From Oscillospiraceae bacterium (GTDB taxonomy: Bacteria; Bacillota; Clostridia; WRLR01), in NCBI GenBank assembly GCA_009777515.1, contig WRLR01000012.1, positions 1-56,772 of the forward strand: DNA of 56,772 nucleotides, in the 5' to 3' direction. The notes below the pieces were generated by a model. The model did no database searches. It saw only the letters and a program-made list of their open reading frames with translations, and was not told the origin of the DNA. Shown piece by piece: positions 1 to 8,582 of this stretch; position 1 is the stretch's first letter; each line of letters starts with the position of its first letter. The position numbers and the translations under genes were made by a program.

Positions 1-12
1 ATTGATAATAGT

Positions 13-134
13 CGATTGTAAAAGCCGGCATTTTACGGGCGAACACTGTTCGCCCCTACAACATTTTGTATATATGCAAAATTGGCTGCCCATATGTAGG
101 GACGCACATTGTGCGTCCGCGACTTTTACAATCG
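13..134. repeat. MITE-like element with terminal inverted repeats and two hairpins
   Basis: A 12-base sequence CGATTGTAAAAG at 13-24 is repeated in perfect inverse at 123-134. Between the ends lie two perfect hairpins of identical geometry, each with an 8-base stem and a 3-base loop: GGGCGAAC/GTTCGCCC at 37-55 and GGACGCAC/GTGCGTCC at 100-118. Each is bordered by a TAGGG or CCCTACA-like flank. No coding capacity is visible. The arrangement suggests a small non-autonomous mobile or REP-like element; no target-site duplication is obvious. Related hairpins recur near 23540 and 47380. Confidence 0.5.
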
Positions 135-184
135 CCTAAGAATCGATAAGCATACTTATTGCTATATCATATCATTATAAAACT

Positions 185-1225
185 TTATTCGAACACAACC
201 TGGATTTTGCCTCTTTTACGGTATGCGGCGTCGGTGAAGGCTTCCGCAGCCTTTTCCAGCGGCAGCTTGTCCGTGATTATCCCGTCTACGGAAAGCCGCC
301 CGTTTGCCATGAGCCCGATGGAGCGGGAGCACGTCATCGGGTTGATGAACGAGGATGTCAGCTTTATTTCTTTTCTGAACAAGTCGTTAAACGGGTTTAT
401 AGAAAATTCGTCGCGTGGCGACGACAGGCCAAATAGCATGACCGTCGCCATCGGGCTTGCGAGGTCAATAGCCTGGCGCATGGTTTTCGTGTTCCCCACG
501 CATTCGATTACAACATTGATGTCAGTAAATCCCAGCGCCCGCAGCGCGCCCGCAACGTCCCGCTCCGCCGCCGGGTCGATCGCAGCCGCTGCGCCATACC
601 GGAGCGCCACCTCGCGCTTCGTCGCGACCGGCTCGAGCACCGCGATCCGCGCCGCCCCCGCCGCGCGCGCGAGCTGCACCATTATCTGCCCTATGGGTCC
701 GCAGCCGATGATCAGTATATTATCGCCCGGTTTTATGCCGCACAGATCGATGCCATGTAGGCAGCAAGCCACGGGCTCCACCATCGCCCCGGCAAAAAAG
801 TCCAGACCGTCCGGCAGAAGATAGCATACCTTTTCCTTCACGAGGCAGTACTCGGCAAACGCGCCCTCGGCTATGGTGCCGTAACAGAGCATGTTTTCGC
901 AATAATGGGGCTTGCCGAGGCGGCAATAGTAACACTGCCCACATGCGCAGTTCGGATCTACGGCGACGCGGTCGCCGATTCTCACGCCTTGTACCCCTTC
1001 CCCGACAGCCGCGACTTCGCCGGAAAATTCATGGCCAAGCACGAGTGGCAGCGTGCTCTTTGCCGAGCCTTCGTCGCCGTGGAAGATATGCAGATCCGTC
1101 CCGCATATGCCGCAGGCCTTTACGCGGACCAGCACCTCGCCCGCGCCGGGCGTCGGCACCGTGCGCACCTGCAGCTCCAGCTTGCCAACATCAGTCAATA
1201 CCAAAGCCTTCATCATTTTATCCAT
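185..1225 (-). CDS. Zinc-dependent alcohol/polyol dehydrogenase (MDR family)
   Basis: This 346-residue protein is a medium-chain dehydrogenase of the sorbitol/threonine dehydrogenase type, which oxidises a polyol or alcohol with NAD(P). Catalytic zinc ligands are visible as C41 (in GICGTD) and H65/E66 (in LGHEFSG). The structural zinc lobe has C95, C98, C101 and C109. A Rossmann glycine motif (IIGCGPIGQ) follows in the middle of the protein. The start at 1225 is chosen because AGAGGA lies 6 bases upstream; an ATG at 1243 is in frame but has no ribosome site. The substrate cannot be read from the sequence. The sugar-import cassettes nearby make a sugar-derived polyol plausible. It is divergent from proA. 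Confidence 0.85.
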   Translation of the reverse strand: MDKMMKALVLTDVGKLELQVRTVPTPGAGEVLVRVKACGICGTDLHIFHGDEGSAKSTLPLVLGHEFSGEVAAVGEGVQGVRIGDRVAVDPNCACGQCYYCRLGKPHYCENMLCYGTIAEGAFAEYCLVKEKVCYLLPDGLDFFAGAMVEPVACCLHGIDLCGIKPGDNILIIGCGPIGQIMVQLARAAGAARIAVLEPVATKREVALRYGAAAAIDPAAERDVAGALRALGFTDINVVIECVGNTKTMRQAIDLASPMATVMLFGLSSPRDEFSINPFNDLFRKEIKLTSSFINPMTCSRSIGLMANGRLSVDGIITDKLPLEKAAEAFTDAAYRKRGKIQVVFE

Positions 1226-1320
1226 GTTTAATCCTCTATACATTATTTATTTTATTGCGTGCATTTTATTGCGCATGACGAATGCGCATTAACATGTGCA
1301 TACGCATGCGCATACGGAAA

Positions 1321-1349
1321 TTGTAAACTATTGCTTCGCAGGATATAAT
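1321..1349 (+). promoter_or_regulatory. Sigma-A-type promoter for proA
   Basis: TTGTAA at 1321-1326 and TATAAT at 1344-1349 are separated by 17 bases. The -10 box matches the consensus exactly. Transcription would begin near 1357, about 75 bases before the proA start. Read by eye. Confidence 0.6.
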
Positions 1350-1430
1350 TATACACATCAGCTAAAATCAAACACAATACCAAAATACCCTTGTTGTGTA
1401 TTTGTTGTGTATCTATAGTGCGGAGGGCGT

Positions 1431-2921
1431 ATGAACGGAATTGACACGGGGAAGATTAAGAACGCGGCGATAGCGATGGCCGCGCTTGATTCGTCGGCAA
1501 AAAATGCCGCATTGGCTAATATCGCACGGCAGCTTGTAGATAACAAACAACGCATAGACGAAGTCAATATGCTCGATGTCGAGCGTGCGACAAGCGCCGG
1601 CCTCCCAGCGCCAATCATAAAGCGGCTGAGGATGGACGCGGGTAAGGTCGATTCCGTGGCTGCCGGTATACACAGCCTCATATCGTTGGAGGATCCTGTA
1701 GGCAGGCAACTGTTCGCGACCGAATTGTCCGACGGGCTCGTCCTGCGGAAGGTTTCTTGCCCAATCGGCGTCATAGGGGTCATATTTGAGTCGAGGCCGG
1801 ACGCGCTCGTGCAAATCGCCTGCCTCTGCCTAAAGAGCGGCAACGCGGTGATATTGAAGGGTGGCTCCGAGGCGTCCGAAACCAACCGGCTGCTGACCGA
1901 GCTGATAAAGGAGGCTACCATCGCAGGCGATGCCGGGGATATAGGCGGGGACGCCGCCGGGAGCACAGATGGGGGCGCCGCAGTGGGCAAGGATAGGGAC
2001 GCCGCAGTGGGCAGGGGCGGGGTCGCCGCCATGAACACAGGCGAAGCAAACACAGGCAATGTTCTCCCCGAAGCGTGGGTAAACCAGCTCGAAACACGGG
2101 CTGAAATCAGGGAGATATTGAAAATGGACGGCGACATCGACCTATTGATACCCCGGGGCTCCAACGAATTCGTAAAATACATCATGGACAATACACGCAT
2201 TCCGGTACTCGGGCATGCCGACGGCATATGCCACTGCTATGTCGACGCGGCGGCGGATATCGGTATGGCCGTCAAAGTCGTGACGGACTCTAAGACCCAA
2301 TATGCAGCCGTTTGCAACGCGACGGAGACTTTGCTCGTCCACAGAGACATCGCCTCCGTGTTCCTGCCCGCGCTGTGGGATCATATGAACGGGAACGGAA
2401 GCAGCGGCATCGGCGGCGGCGAAAGTGGCGACGCCGCTGCCAACGCCATTCCCAAATCCGAAAAACCATATGTCCAATTCAAGGGCTGCACCGAGACGTT
2501 GCAAATCCTCAAGGGCCGCCCCGTCGAGGCGGCGACGGATGATGACTGGGGCGCGGAGTACCTGGACTACATACTGGCCGTCAAAGTCGTCGGCAGCGCG
2601 GTTGAAGCAATCGACCACATCAACACATACGGCTCCAAGCATTCGGACGCCATTATAACAAACGACGCGAACGCGGCGCGCGCGTTCATGTCATACGTCG
2701 ACTCCGCCAACATATTCCATAACTGCTCGACCCGCTTTTCTGATGGGTTCCGTTATGGCTTCGGCGCGGAGGTAGGCGTGAGCACGAGCAAAATCCACGC
2801 GCGCGGCCCCGTCGGGCTGGACGGGTTGTCCACATATAAGTTCATCCTGTCCGGCAATGGCGACATCGTAGCAGACTTCGAGCAAGGCACACGCACATTC
2901 ACGCACAAACCATTGCGATGA
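1431..2921 (+). CDS. proA: Glutamate-5-semialdehyde dehydrogenase with two low-complexity insertions
   Basis: ProA reduces glutamyl-5-phosphate to glutamate-5-semialdehyde with NADPH in proline synthesis, in the cytoplasm. The catalytic cysteine is C295 in the conserved context CNATETLLVH, and ILKGGSEA and RGSNEFVKYI are typical of the family. The product is 496 residues against about 415 usually. The excess is explained by two insertions: a Gly/Ala/Asp-rich repeat at residues 162-210 and a Gly/Ser/Asn-rich stretch at 319-343. Both keep the frame, and the flanking family sequence is intact. GGAGGG lies just upstream of the ATG. No proB is adjacent, so the gene stands alone. Confidence 0.92.
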   Translation: MNGIDTGKIKNAAIAMAALDSSAKNAALANIARQLVDNKQRIDEVNMLDVERATSAGLPAPIIKRLRMDAGKVDSVAAGIHSLISLEDPVGRQLFATELSDGLVLRKVSCPIGVIGVIFESRPDALVQIACLCLKSGNAVILKGGSEASETNRLLTELIKEATIAGDAGDIGGDAAGSTDGGAAVGKDRDAAVGRGGVAAMNTGEANTGNVLPEAWVNQLETRAEIREILKMDGDIDLLIPRGSNEFVKYIMDNTRIPVLGHADGICHCYVDAAADIGMAVKVVTDSKTQYAAVCNATETLLVHRDIASVFLPALWDHMNGNGSSGIGGGESGDAAANAIPKSEKPYVQFKGCTETLQILKGRPVEAATDDDWGAEYLDYILAVKVVGSAVEAIDHINTYGSKHSDAIITNDANAARAFMSYVDSANIFHNCSTRFSDGFRYGFGAEVGVSTSKIHARGPVGLDGLSTYKFILSGNGDIVADFEQGTRTFTHKPLR

Positions 2922-2923
2922 TC

Positions 2924-3060
2924 TAAGCGTTAATCCAAGTGTTGATCCAAGCATTAATCCAAGCGCTGGATCCAAGCATTAATCCAAGCGCTGGATCCAA
3001 GCATTATTCCAAGCGCTGGATCCAAGCGTTGAACTAATTGTTTATCCAAGCGTATATCCA
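2924..3060. repeat. 25-bp tandem repeat between proA and the importer cassette
   Basis: A unit of about 25 bases, CCAAGCATTAATCCAAGCGC plus TGGAT, is repeated nearly perfectly three times, flanked by degenerate 12-13 base half units (CCAAGCGTTAAT-like). It fills the gap between convergent proA and the permease gene ending at 3076. There is no spacer variability as in CRISPR and no coding potential. Confidence 0.8.
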
Positions 3061-3075
3061 CGCAAGGCCAGCCTC

Positions 3076-3996
3076 TCAGCCCTTGACCGCCCCGATGGTA
3101 ATGCCTTTGATGAAATAGCGCTGCACGAATGGATATAGGAAGATTATGGGGCCGGTGGCCGCAACAGTCATGACCAGCTTGAAGGACTGCGTCGGCATGA
3201 TAGGTATTTCGACGCCCGCTTCCGCAGCGGCCTGCGCCGCGAAATTCATCGAGTTCAGCGTACGGTACAGATAATACTGCAATGGAAAATACTCCGGCCT
3301 TGTGATGAAGATCATCGCGTTGTACCATTCGTTCCAATAGCCCAAAGCAATGAACAGCCCCACCGTGGCAAGCGAAGGCCCGGATAGCGGTAGCATGATT
3401 CTTAAGTAAATCATCATATCGTTCGCGCCGTCGATTTTTGCCGACTCAACGATGGAGTCGGGGACCGACTTGAAAAAGTTGCGCATGATGAGGATGTTGA
3501 ATACGCTCAATAGGCTGACGATCAGCATTACAGATGGGTTGTTGCGCATGTTCAGGTATTTGGCTACCAACATGTACCATGGCACAAGGCCACCGGAAAA
3601 CAGCGTAGTGAAATAAAAATAGAACGAAAACATATTACGCCAGGGGAAGTCCTTGCGGTTAAGCACATATGCCGTCATCGAGGAGAGCATAAGCGCTAAA
3701 AACGTTCCGGCTATGGTCAGGATCGCGGTGACCTGGTACGCCTTGACCAACGACACGCCGCCTTTTATGAGCAGCTTATACGATTCCAGGGACCATTCGC
3801 GCGGTATGAGCCGAAAGCCGTCGCGATAAATGGCTTCCTCCGCCGTGAACGAGCCTGTGACGATCATCAGGAACGGTACGACGCAGACAACCGCGCAAAA
3901 AACCACCAATGAGTAGGCGATGGCCATAAAGGCGATCCGGTCGCCCGACATGCGGAGCTTTATAGGCGCGGGCTTTTGCCCCAAAGCAGTTGACAT
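3076..3996 (-). CDS. Carbohydrate ABC transporter permease, LplC/YtcP type (cassette 1)
   Basis: A 306-residue inner-membrane permease with six hydrophobic segments. The cytoplasmic EAA loop reads ESAKIDGAND followed by RIMLPLSGP, the contact with the transport ATPase. The end, FIKGITIGAVKG, is the usual LplC-family terminus. It is the last gene of the cassette running from the binding protein (8007) through the Gfo/Idh/MocA gene and the LplB-type permease. The start is supported by GAAGGGGGA upstream of ATG 3996. It should pair with the permease at 4069-5034 to form the channel. The substrate is unknown. Confidence 0.88.
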   Translation of the reverse strand: MSTALGQKPAPIKLRMSGDRIAFMAIAYSLVVFCAVVCVVPFLMIVTGSFTAEEAIYRDGFRLIPREWSLESYKLLIKGGVSLVKAYQVTAILTIAGTFLALMLSSMTAYVLNRKDFPWRNMFSFYFYFTTLFSGGLVPWYMLVAKYLNMRNNPSVMLIVSLLSVFNILIMRNFFKSVPDSIVESAKIDGANDMMIYLRIMLPLSGPSLATVGLFIALGYWNEWYNAMIFITRPEYFPLQYYLYRTLNSMNFAAQAAAEAGVEIPIMPTQSFKLVMTVAATGPIIFLYPFVQRYFIKGITIGAVKG

Positions 3997-4068
3997 TCAC
4001 ATTCCCCCTTCGATATGGCGCACCGCGCGGTTTTAACACAGCTTTCGCGCGGCTTTGGCGCGGCGGCC

Positions 4069-5034
4069 TTAGAAGAGCGCGTAATCCTTGTCGATGAGGC
4101 GGGTGATCCCATTCACCGTAAGGATGATCGTAAGATTCAAGATCGATTGATAAGAACCTGCGGCAGCCGACATGCCAAAATCCGACGCGCCCATCAACGC
4201 GCGGTAGACATAGGTGTCGATAACGTCGGTCATTTTGTAGAGCATGCCGTTGCTGCCCACAACATTGTAAAACAGTTGGAAATTGCCCCTGCAAATGCCG
4301 CCGACAGAGAGCAGCGTGAGCGTCACGATGGTTGGCAATATACCGGGCAGCGTGATGACGCGGACTTTCTGGAAAACATTCGCGCCGTCGATGTCGGCCG
4401 CTTCGTAGATTTCCTGATCGATGCCCATAATGGCGGCCAGATATAACACTGTGCCATATCCGAGCCCTTTCCAGGTGTTCAGGGTAATGAGGATGGCCGG
4501 CCAAACGCCCGGGTTTGAATAGACATTCGTTTTTTCAAGCCCCAAATCCGCCAGCAGCGTGTTGAAGGCGCCGAATTCATAATTGAATATATTATATATA
4601 AAGGCGCCTATGACCACCATTGATATAAAATACGGCAGGAACATCATGGTCTGGGTGACCTTTTTGAACACCCTCGCACCGATTTCCGAAAGCACCACCG
4701 CGACGCTCACCTGCATAGTCGTGCCGACTATCATGAACGCCAGATTATATAGGATAGTGTTGCGCGTAAGGAACCAGGCGTCCCCCGAGATAAAGAAGAA
4801 GCGGAAGTTCTCGAGCCCCACCCAGGGGCTCGCAAAAATCCCCTGGGTGAAGTTGAGGCGCTTGAAGGCCATGATAATGCCGGGCATGGGTACGTAGCTG
4901 AAGACGAAGAAGTACACTGCGGCCGGTGCGATCATTGCCAGAAGCATCCAGTTTTGTTTGATGAGGCGCCAGGTGCCGCGGCGCTGGTGTTTAGGCTTGC
5001 GCGCGGCAATCGCCGGTCCCGCCGCCGCTGTCAT
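4069..5034 (-). CDS. Carbohydrate ABC transporter permease, LplB type (cassette 1)
   Basis: A 321-residue LplB-type permease. A basic N-terminus (to about residue 25) precedes the first membrane segment LLAMIAPAAVYFFVFSYVPM. The EAA loop is YEAADIDGANVFQKV with RVITLPGI. The start codon overlaps the stop of the upstream oxidoreductase (ATGA, 5031-5034), so the two are probably translationally coupled. Downstream, 72 bases separate it from the second permease. Tight coupling to an oxidoreductase suggests the imported compound is oxidised at once. Confidence 0.88.
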   Translation of the reverse strand: MTAAAGPAIAARKPKHQRRGTWRLIKQNWMLLAMIAPAAVYFFVFSYVPMPGIIMAFKRLNFTQGIFASPWVGLENFRFFFISGDAWFLTRNTILYNLAFMIVGTTMQVSVAVVLSEIGARVFKKVTQTMMFLPYFISMVVIGAFIYNIFNYEFGAFNTLLADLGLEKTNVYSNPGVWPAILITLNTWKGLGYGTVLYLAAIMGIDQEIYEAADIDGANVFQKVRVITLPGILPTIVTLTLLSVGGICRGNFQLFYNVVGSNGMLYKMTDVIDTYVYRALMGASDFGMSAAAGSYQSILNLTIILTVNGITRLIDKDYALF

Positions 5035-6155
5035 GCCTTCAGCATGATGCGCCTGCCCTCTGCGTTCGAGCGCTGGCAGGCGTCCAGCACGACCATGTTC
5101 TTGTAGCCGTCCTCGATGGTGGGCAGCGTATCGTCGCCTTTACCATTGATGAGGTTGAAGAAGCACTGCATCTCGTCCACCTTGAACGTATTGGGGACGT
5201 CGACCTGCCGGTACGAGCGGCTCATGCCCATGGCCTCGCCAATGCATATGTAAAGCTTGGGGGCGTGGTCTTCGTCGGCGTCATTTTCATAAACGAGCGC
5301 CCCGGTGCTACCTTGCACTTCGAGGCGATGATAGTTGCCTTTGCCGTAGCCGCAGCGGGTGATCTCAAAAGCGGTGCTTATGCCGTTGTCCATCATCAGG
5401 TGCATATGGCTGTAATCGTCGACATCGACGTCCTCCCAGTGGATTTCGTCGCCAATGCGATCCATCTTGCGGCCCTCGTCGGTGTAATACACTTTGTAAT
5501 CATTCATGCTGACGCGCTTTTTGACATATGTGCCCATTTCCGCCGAAACGCTCACATACTCGCCCCCGGAGACGAAACGCGCCATGTCCAGCGAATGCGA
5601 ACCCAAATCGCCCAGCGCGCCGGTTCCTGTGAGCGCCTTGTTAAAGCGCCATACGCGGGGCGCCTCTTTGCGGGTGGACCCCGCCTGCTTATATGAGCCG
5701 TAGATATGGCGAATCTCGCCCAGCTCGCCGCTGCGCACTATGTGGCGGGCGAAGCGCAGCGCTGGAAAGAACCGATATGTGAAGCCGATCATGGTGGGGA
5801 CGCCAGCTTCTTTGGCTGCGGCGAGGGCCTGCTCTGCCTCGGCCTCGTTCATGGTCATAGGTTTCTCGGTCATCAGCGGTTTTTTGGCCTTTAGCGTCGC
5901 CATTATGACCTCGAAATGCACATTGTTGGGCGTGCAGTTGGAGACAGCGTCCACATCTGGGCAGTTGATCAGGTCATTGTAGTTGAGGAAGCGACGGTTT
6001 TCGGGGATTTCGTACAGGTCCCCCTTGTATGCGAGGGTGGCGGGATCGCTGTCGCAGACAGCGATCAGCTCCGCGTCCTTGCTCTTTAGCGTCCCCCCGA
6101 TGTGCAGCCCGGATATGCCGCCGACCCCGACGACGCCCATGCGAATTTTTTTCAT
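5031..6155 (-). CDS. Gfo/Idh/MocA family NAD(P)-dependent oxidoreductase
   Basis: This 374-residue protein has an N-terminal Rossmann fold (GVVGVGGISGLH, residues 7-18) and the family signature EKPMTMN near residue 96, whose lysine normally takes part in catalysis. The C-terminal half is the alpha/beta dimerisation and substrate domain. Members act on sugars, inositols and sugar nucleotides; the specificity cannot be read here. AAAGGATAGG lies upstream of ATG 6155. It sits inside cassette 1, between the binding protein and the permeases, which points to catabolism of the transported sugar or sugar acid. Confidence 0.88.
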   Translation of the reverse strand: MKKIRMGVVGVGGISGLHIGGTLKSKDAELIAVCDSDPATLAYKGDLYEIPENRRFLNYNDLINCPDVDAVSNCTPNNVHFEVIMATLKAKKPLMTEKPMTMNEAEAEQALAAAKEAGVPTMIGFTYRFFPALRFARHIVRSGELGEIRHIYGSYKQAGSTRKEAPRVWRFNKALTGTGALGDLGSHSLDMARFVSGGEYVSVSAEMGTYVKKRVSMNDYKVYYTDEGRKMDRIGDEIHWEDVDVDDYSHMHLMMDNGISTAFEITRCGYGKGNYHRLEVQGSTGALVYENDADEDHAPKLYICIGEAMGMSRSYRQVDVPNTFKVDEMQCFFNLINGKGDDTLPTIEDGYKNMVVLDACQRSNAEGRRIMLKA

Positions 6156-6239
6156 TATTTATAACCTATCCTTTCTGCGGCGCCACTGGCCGCTAGTAAT
6201 ACCGATTGCGCGGATGCGTACGATTTATAATTATGCCAT

Positions 6240-6385
6240 AACAACATATGCGTTGTGTTGCGTTACGTTACGTTATGTTACACTGCGTTGTGTTGCATAA
6301 CTCTGCTTTGCATTGTGTTGCGTTGCATTGCATAATTCTACTATGCATTGCATTGCGTTGCGTTGCATGTATTATATTACATGCT
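6240..6385. repeat. GTTGC/GTTAC pentamer-rich low-complexity stretch
   Basis: Most of the gap between the oxidoreductase and the binding-protein gene consists of imperfect copies of GTTGC, GTTAC and CATTGC, for example GCGTTACGTTACGTTATG and GCATTGCATTGCGTTGCG. It lies inside the cassette 1 transcript. No hairpin terminator with a T-run was found there, so read-through is possible. Confidence 0.65.
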
Positions 6386-6399
6386 TAGCGAAACACATA

Positions 6400-8007
6400 T
6401 TAGTCTAAAACGAAATTTTCTAAATGCGCGGCTAGCTGGCTATTGTACTCATCCACAACTTTCTGGCGGCCCGCAGAGTCATATGCGGCCTGCATCGTAG
6501 CTAACGTCCCCTCCCAGTCGTCGTACATGCCCAAAAACAACCCGTTTAAGTATTCTGATGTGATATTTGTCATTGCAGCGATTTCCGCAGCCACAGGTTC
6601 CTGGTTGAACAAGAAATAATAGACCTTATTGACGAAAGTGCGGTTTTTGTAGCTCTCAATATTATCGAGATAGACAGGAAGCGCGTCTGTCGCCTGGCGG
6701 TGCATGTCGACCTGGCTCATCCACCAATTGGTATAGTCCCCATAGTCGCCGCTTTTCGGGCCGGTTGACATGAGCCCCGGGCCTTCGTCGATCCAGTGCT
6801 CGCCTTCAATGCCGCTGCGCATCAGCATAAACGCCTCATCGTTGCATTTTAGAAATTGCAACCATTCCATCGCTCGGCCCACTTGATCGGACACCGACAT
6901 TATGCAGAAGCTGTTATTTAGGAAGGATGTCTGCAGAACGGTGAACCCGCCGTTGTTGGCGCTGTCGTAAAACTCCGCTTCCCAATCGGGGTGCGCGGTG
7001 TTAGCCTGCCTGACCCACGAGGCGACTGTGCCGTTGTTTTCCATGGCAATGGCGCTGGTGCCGTTCTGGAAACTGTCTTGCTGGCGCTTGTCGTTGTTCA
7101 GCGCGTTGGCGCTCCAGAAGCCGCGCTTTCTCCAGTCGACCATTTTGGCGAGATAATCGTGGAACTCTTTTGTGTCATAAACATTAAACAATTCGCCCGA
7201 GTCGTCCCTTGTTTCGTAGCCATAACCGGGGATCATGCTCATGTTCTGCGAACAGAACATCCAGTCGACTTCCTGATCCATGACGATCTGGCGCATATAA
7301 TACGCGTAGCCTGCGTTTGCATCCCAAGGGAGGATGCCCGGTTCATTGTCGGCCACTTCTTGAAGATACTGCTCCAAGATGTCAACGGACGTGATCTCCG
7401 GGACGCCATATTTTTCGCGCAAATCGCCCCTAAGCGCGATGGCGCGGTAATACGACCATTCCTCAGAAATGTTGGGGATCGCGTATACCTTGCCGTCGAT
7501 GGTGGCCTGCGCCCATGCCAGCATGGGTATCTTGGCATAGAGATCGGGCATATGGGCCAGCATCATCTCCTCTGTCAGCTCAGCGTACGCGCCCTGCTGC
7601 ACGCGCCTGCCGTAAGCGCCCGCAGACGCATATGTGGCGTCGACATAATCGCCGGAGGCGATCAGCAGGTCGATACCATTGGAATTGGACCATGATATCA
7701 AGTTGTGGGTCGCCGTAGTCTGAATGGCGTCTGCAGTCAGCTCGTTGAGCGCCGTCCATACCCGTTCGTTGTCGACCCTGCCGTCCCCCTGCCAATAAAA
7801 GACGAGATCGACCATCTCGCGTTCCGCCGGCTCTTCGGCGGCAGCGCTACTGGTAGTTTGCGCGGGCGCAGCCGTAGTGGTCTGCGCGGGCGCAGCAGCG
7901 GTGGTTTGGGCCTCTGCAGTCGTGTTGCCGCCCGTTGTCGGCGAACCGCAAGATGCCATAGAAATGACCATCAACGCTGCGAGAAAAAGAATGGTGACTT
8001 TTTTCAT
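6400..8007 (-). CDS. Extracellular solute-binding lipoprotein, LplA type (cassette 1)
   Basis: A 535-residue substrate-binding protein. The lipoprotein signal peptide ends in ISMASC with C20 as the lipidated residue. A Thr/Ala/Gln-rich tether (about residues 22-60) leads to the binding fold that starts at VDLVFYWQGDGRVDNERVW. The start at 8007 is chosen because GGGGGGA lies just upstream and gives a proper signal peptide; an ATG at 8058 would add 17 unlikely residues. It is the first gene of cassette 1. A good promoter lies at 8160-8188. The ligand is unknown. Confidence 0.88.
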   Translation of the reverse strand: MKKVTILFLAALMVISMASCGSPTTGGNTTAEAQTTAAAPAQTTTAAPAQTTSSAAAEEPAEREMVDLVFYWQGDGRVDNERVWTALNELTADAIQTTATHNLISWSNSNGIDLLIASGDYVDATYASAGAYGRRVQQGAYAELTEEMMLAHMPDLYAKIPMLAWAQATIDGKVYAIPNISEEWSYYRAIALRGDLREKYGVPEITSVDILEQYLQEVADNEPGILPWDANAGYAYYMRQIVMDQEVDWMFCSQNMSMIPGYGYETRDDSGELFNVYDTKEFHDYLAKMVDWRKRGFWSANALNNDKRQQDSFQNGTSAIAMENNGTVASWVRQANTAHPDWEAEFYDSANNGGFTVLQTSFLNNSFCIMSVSDQVGRAMEWLQFLKCNDEAFMLMRSGIEGEHWIDEGPGLMSTGPKSGDYGDYTNWWMSQVDMHRQATDALPVYLDNIESYKNRTFVNKVYYFLFNQEPVAAEIAAMTNITSEYLNGLFLGMYDDWEGTLATMQAAYDSAGRQKVVDEYNSQLAAHLENFVLD

Positions 8008-8159
8008 GGATTTTCCCCCCTCATTTTCGATATGCGTAGGTACAGGGCGCGGCATCAAACAGAACGGTTGCCGCGTGTGCGCTACGTGGTATTGTAGGAT
8101 GTTTTGAAATGTTGCAAATGCCTAATTTGTACTCTGTTTGCGCATGGCTGTTAGTATGG

Positions 8160-8188
8160 ATTATACTGTTTGCATATTTTTTTTGCAA
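8160..8188 (-). promoter_or_regulatory. Promoter of cassette 1
   Basis: On the minus strand, TTGCAA (8188-8183) and TATAAT (8165-8160) are separated by 17 bases. The start would be near 8153, giving a leader of about 145 bases before the binding-protein gene. It faces away from the plus-strand promoter at 8396, so the 8008-8582 region is a divergent control region. Confidence 0.6.
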
Positions 8189-8298
8189 GAAATTTAAATA
8201 CATTATTACTCATTATTACTCATTATTAAATGTAGTTACTGCATGTTACTGCATGAGACTGTTATATTTAATTGATGCAAGACACTTTTTAGCCGTGG

Positions 8299-8338
8299 CT
8301 ACCGGGCCGCCAGGGCCGCCGGGGCCGCCGGGGCCGCA
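8299..8338. repeat. GGCCGCCGG nonamer tandem repeat
   Basis: About four copies of a 9-base GGCCGCCGG unit lie in the divergent control region between cassettes 1 and 2. One frame would read as collagen-like Gly-Pro-Pro, but no ribosome site or conserved gene accompanies it. The GC-rich island stands out from AT-rich surroundings and sits between the two promoters. Confidence 0.65.
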
Positions 8339-8395
8339 AGCGCGCCAATGTGCGAAATCCAACAATGTATATGTTTACATTATGCCGTTTAGTCA

Positions 8396-8425
8396 TTGAC
8401 ATTGAAAAATATACTTTGATATCAT
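8396..8425 (+). promoter_or_regulatory. Promoter of cassette 2
   Basis: TTGACA at 8396-8401 and TATCAT at 8420-8425 are separated by 18 bases. The -35 box is consensus. The leader to the first permease would be about 150 bases. No riboswitch fold was recognised in it. Confidence 0.45.
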
Positions 8426-8582
8426 TGTCTAAACCCAGTTTTGAATAGATTATAGATATAATATCATTTCGCTAGTCCTGCATCACTGTCATGCGCAATT
8501 AATAACACAAAAAACAACAACCAACTAATCAGGATAATATAACAGACAACATAACAAACACCTCACAATGTATTAAAAGGAG

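Noticed and set aside
8109-8399. A 96-codon frame with a collagen-like Gly-Pro-Pro stretch
   Set aside because: No ribosome site, it overlaps the divergent promoters, and the Gly-Pro-Pro part comes from a 9-base DNA repeat.
8426-8582. Possible riboswitch in the leader of cassette 2
   Set aside because: No recognisable conserved core or terminator/antiterminator pair could be drawn.
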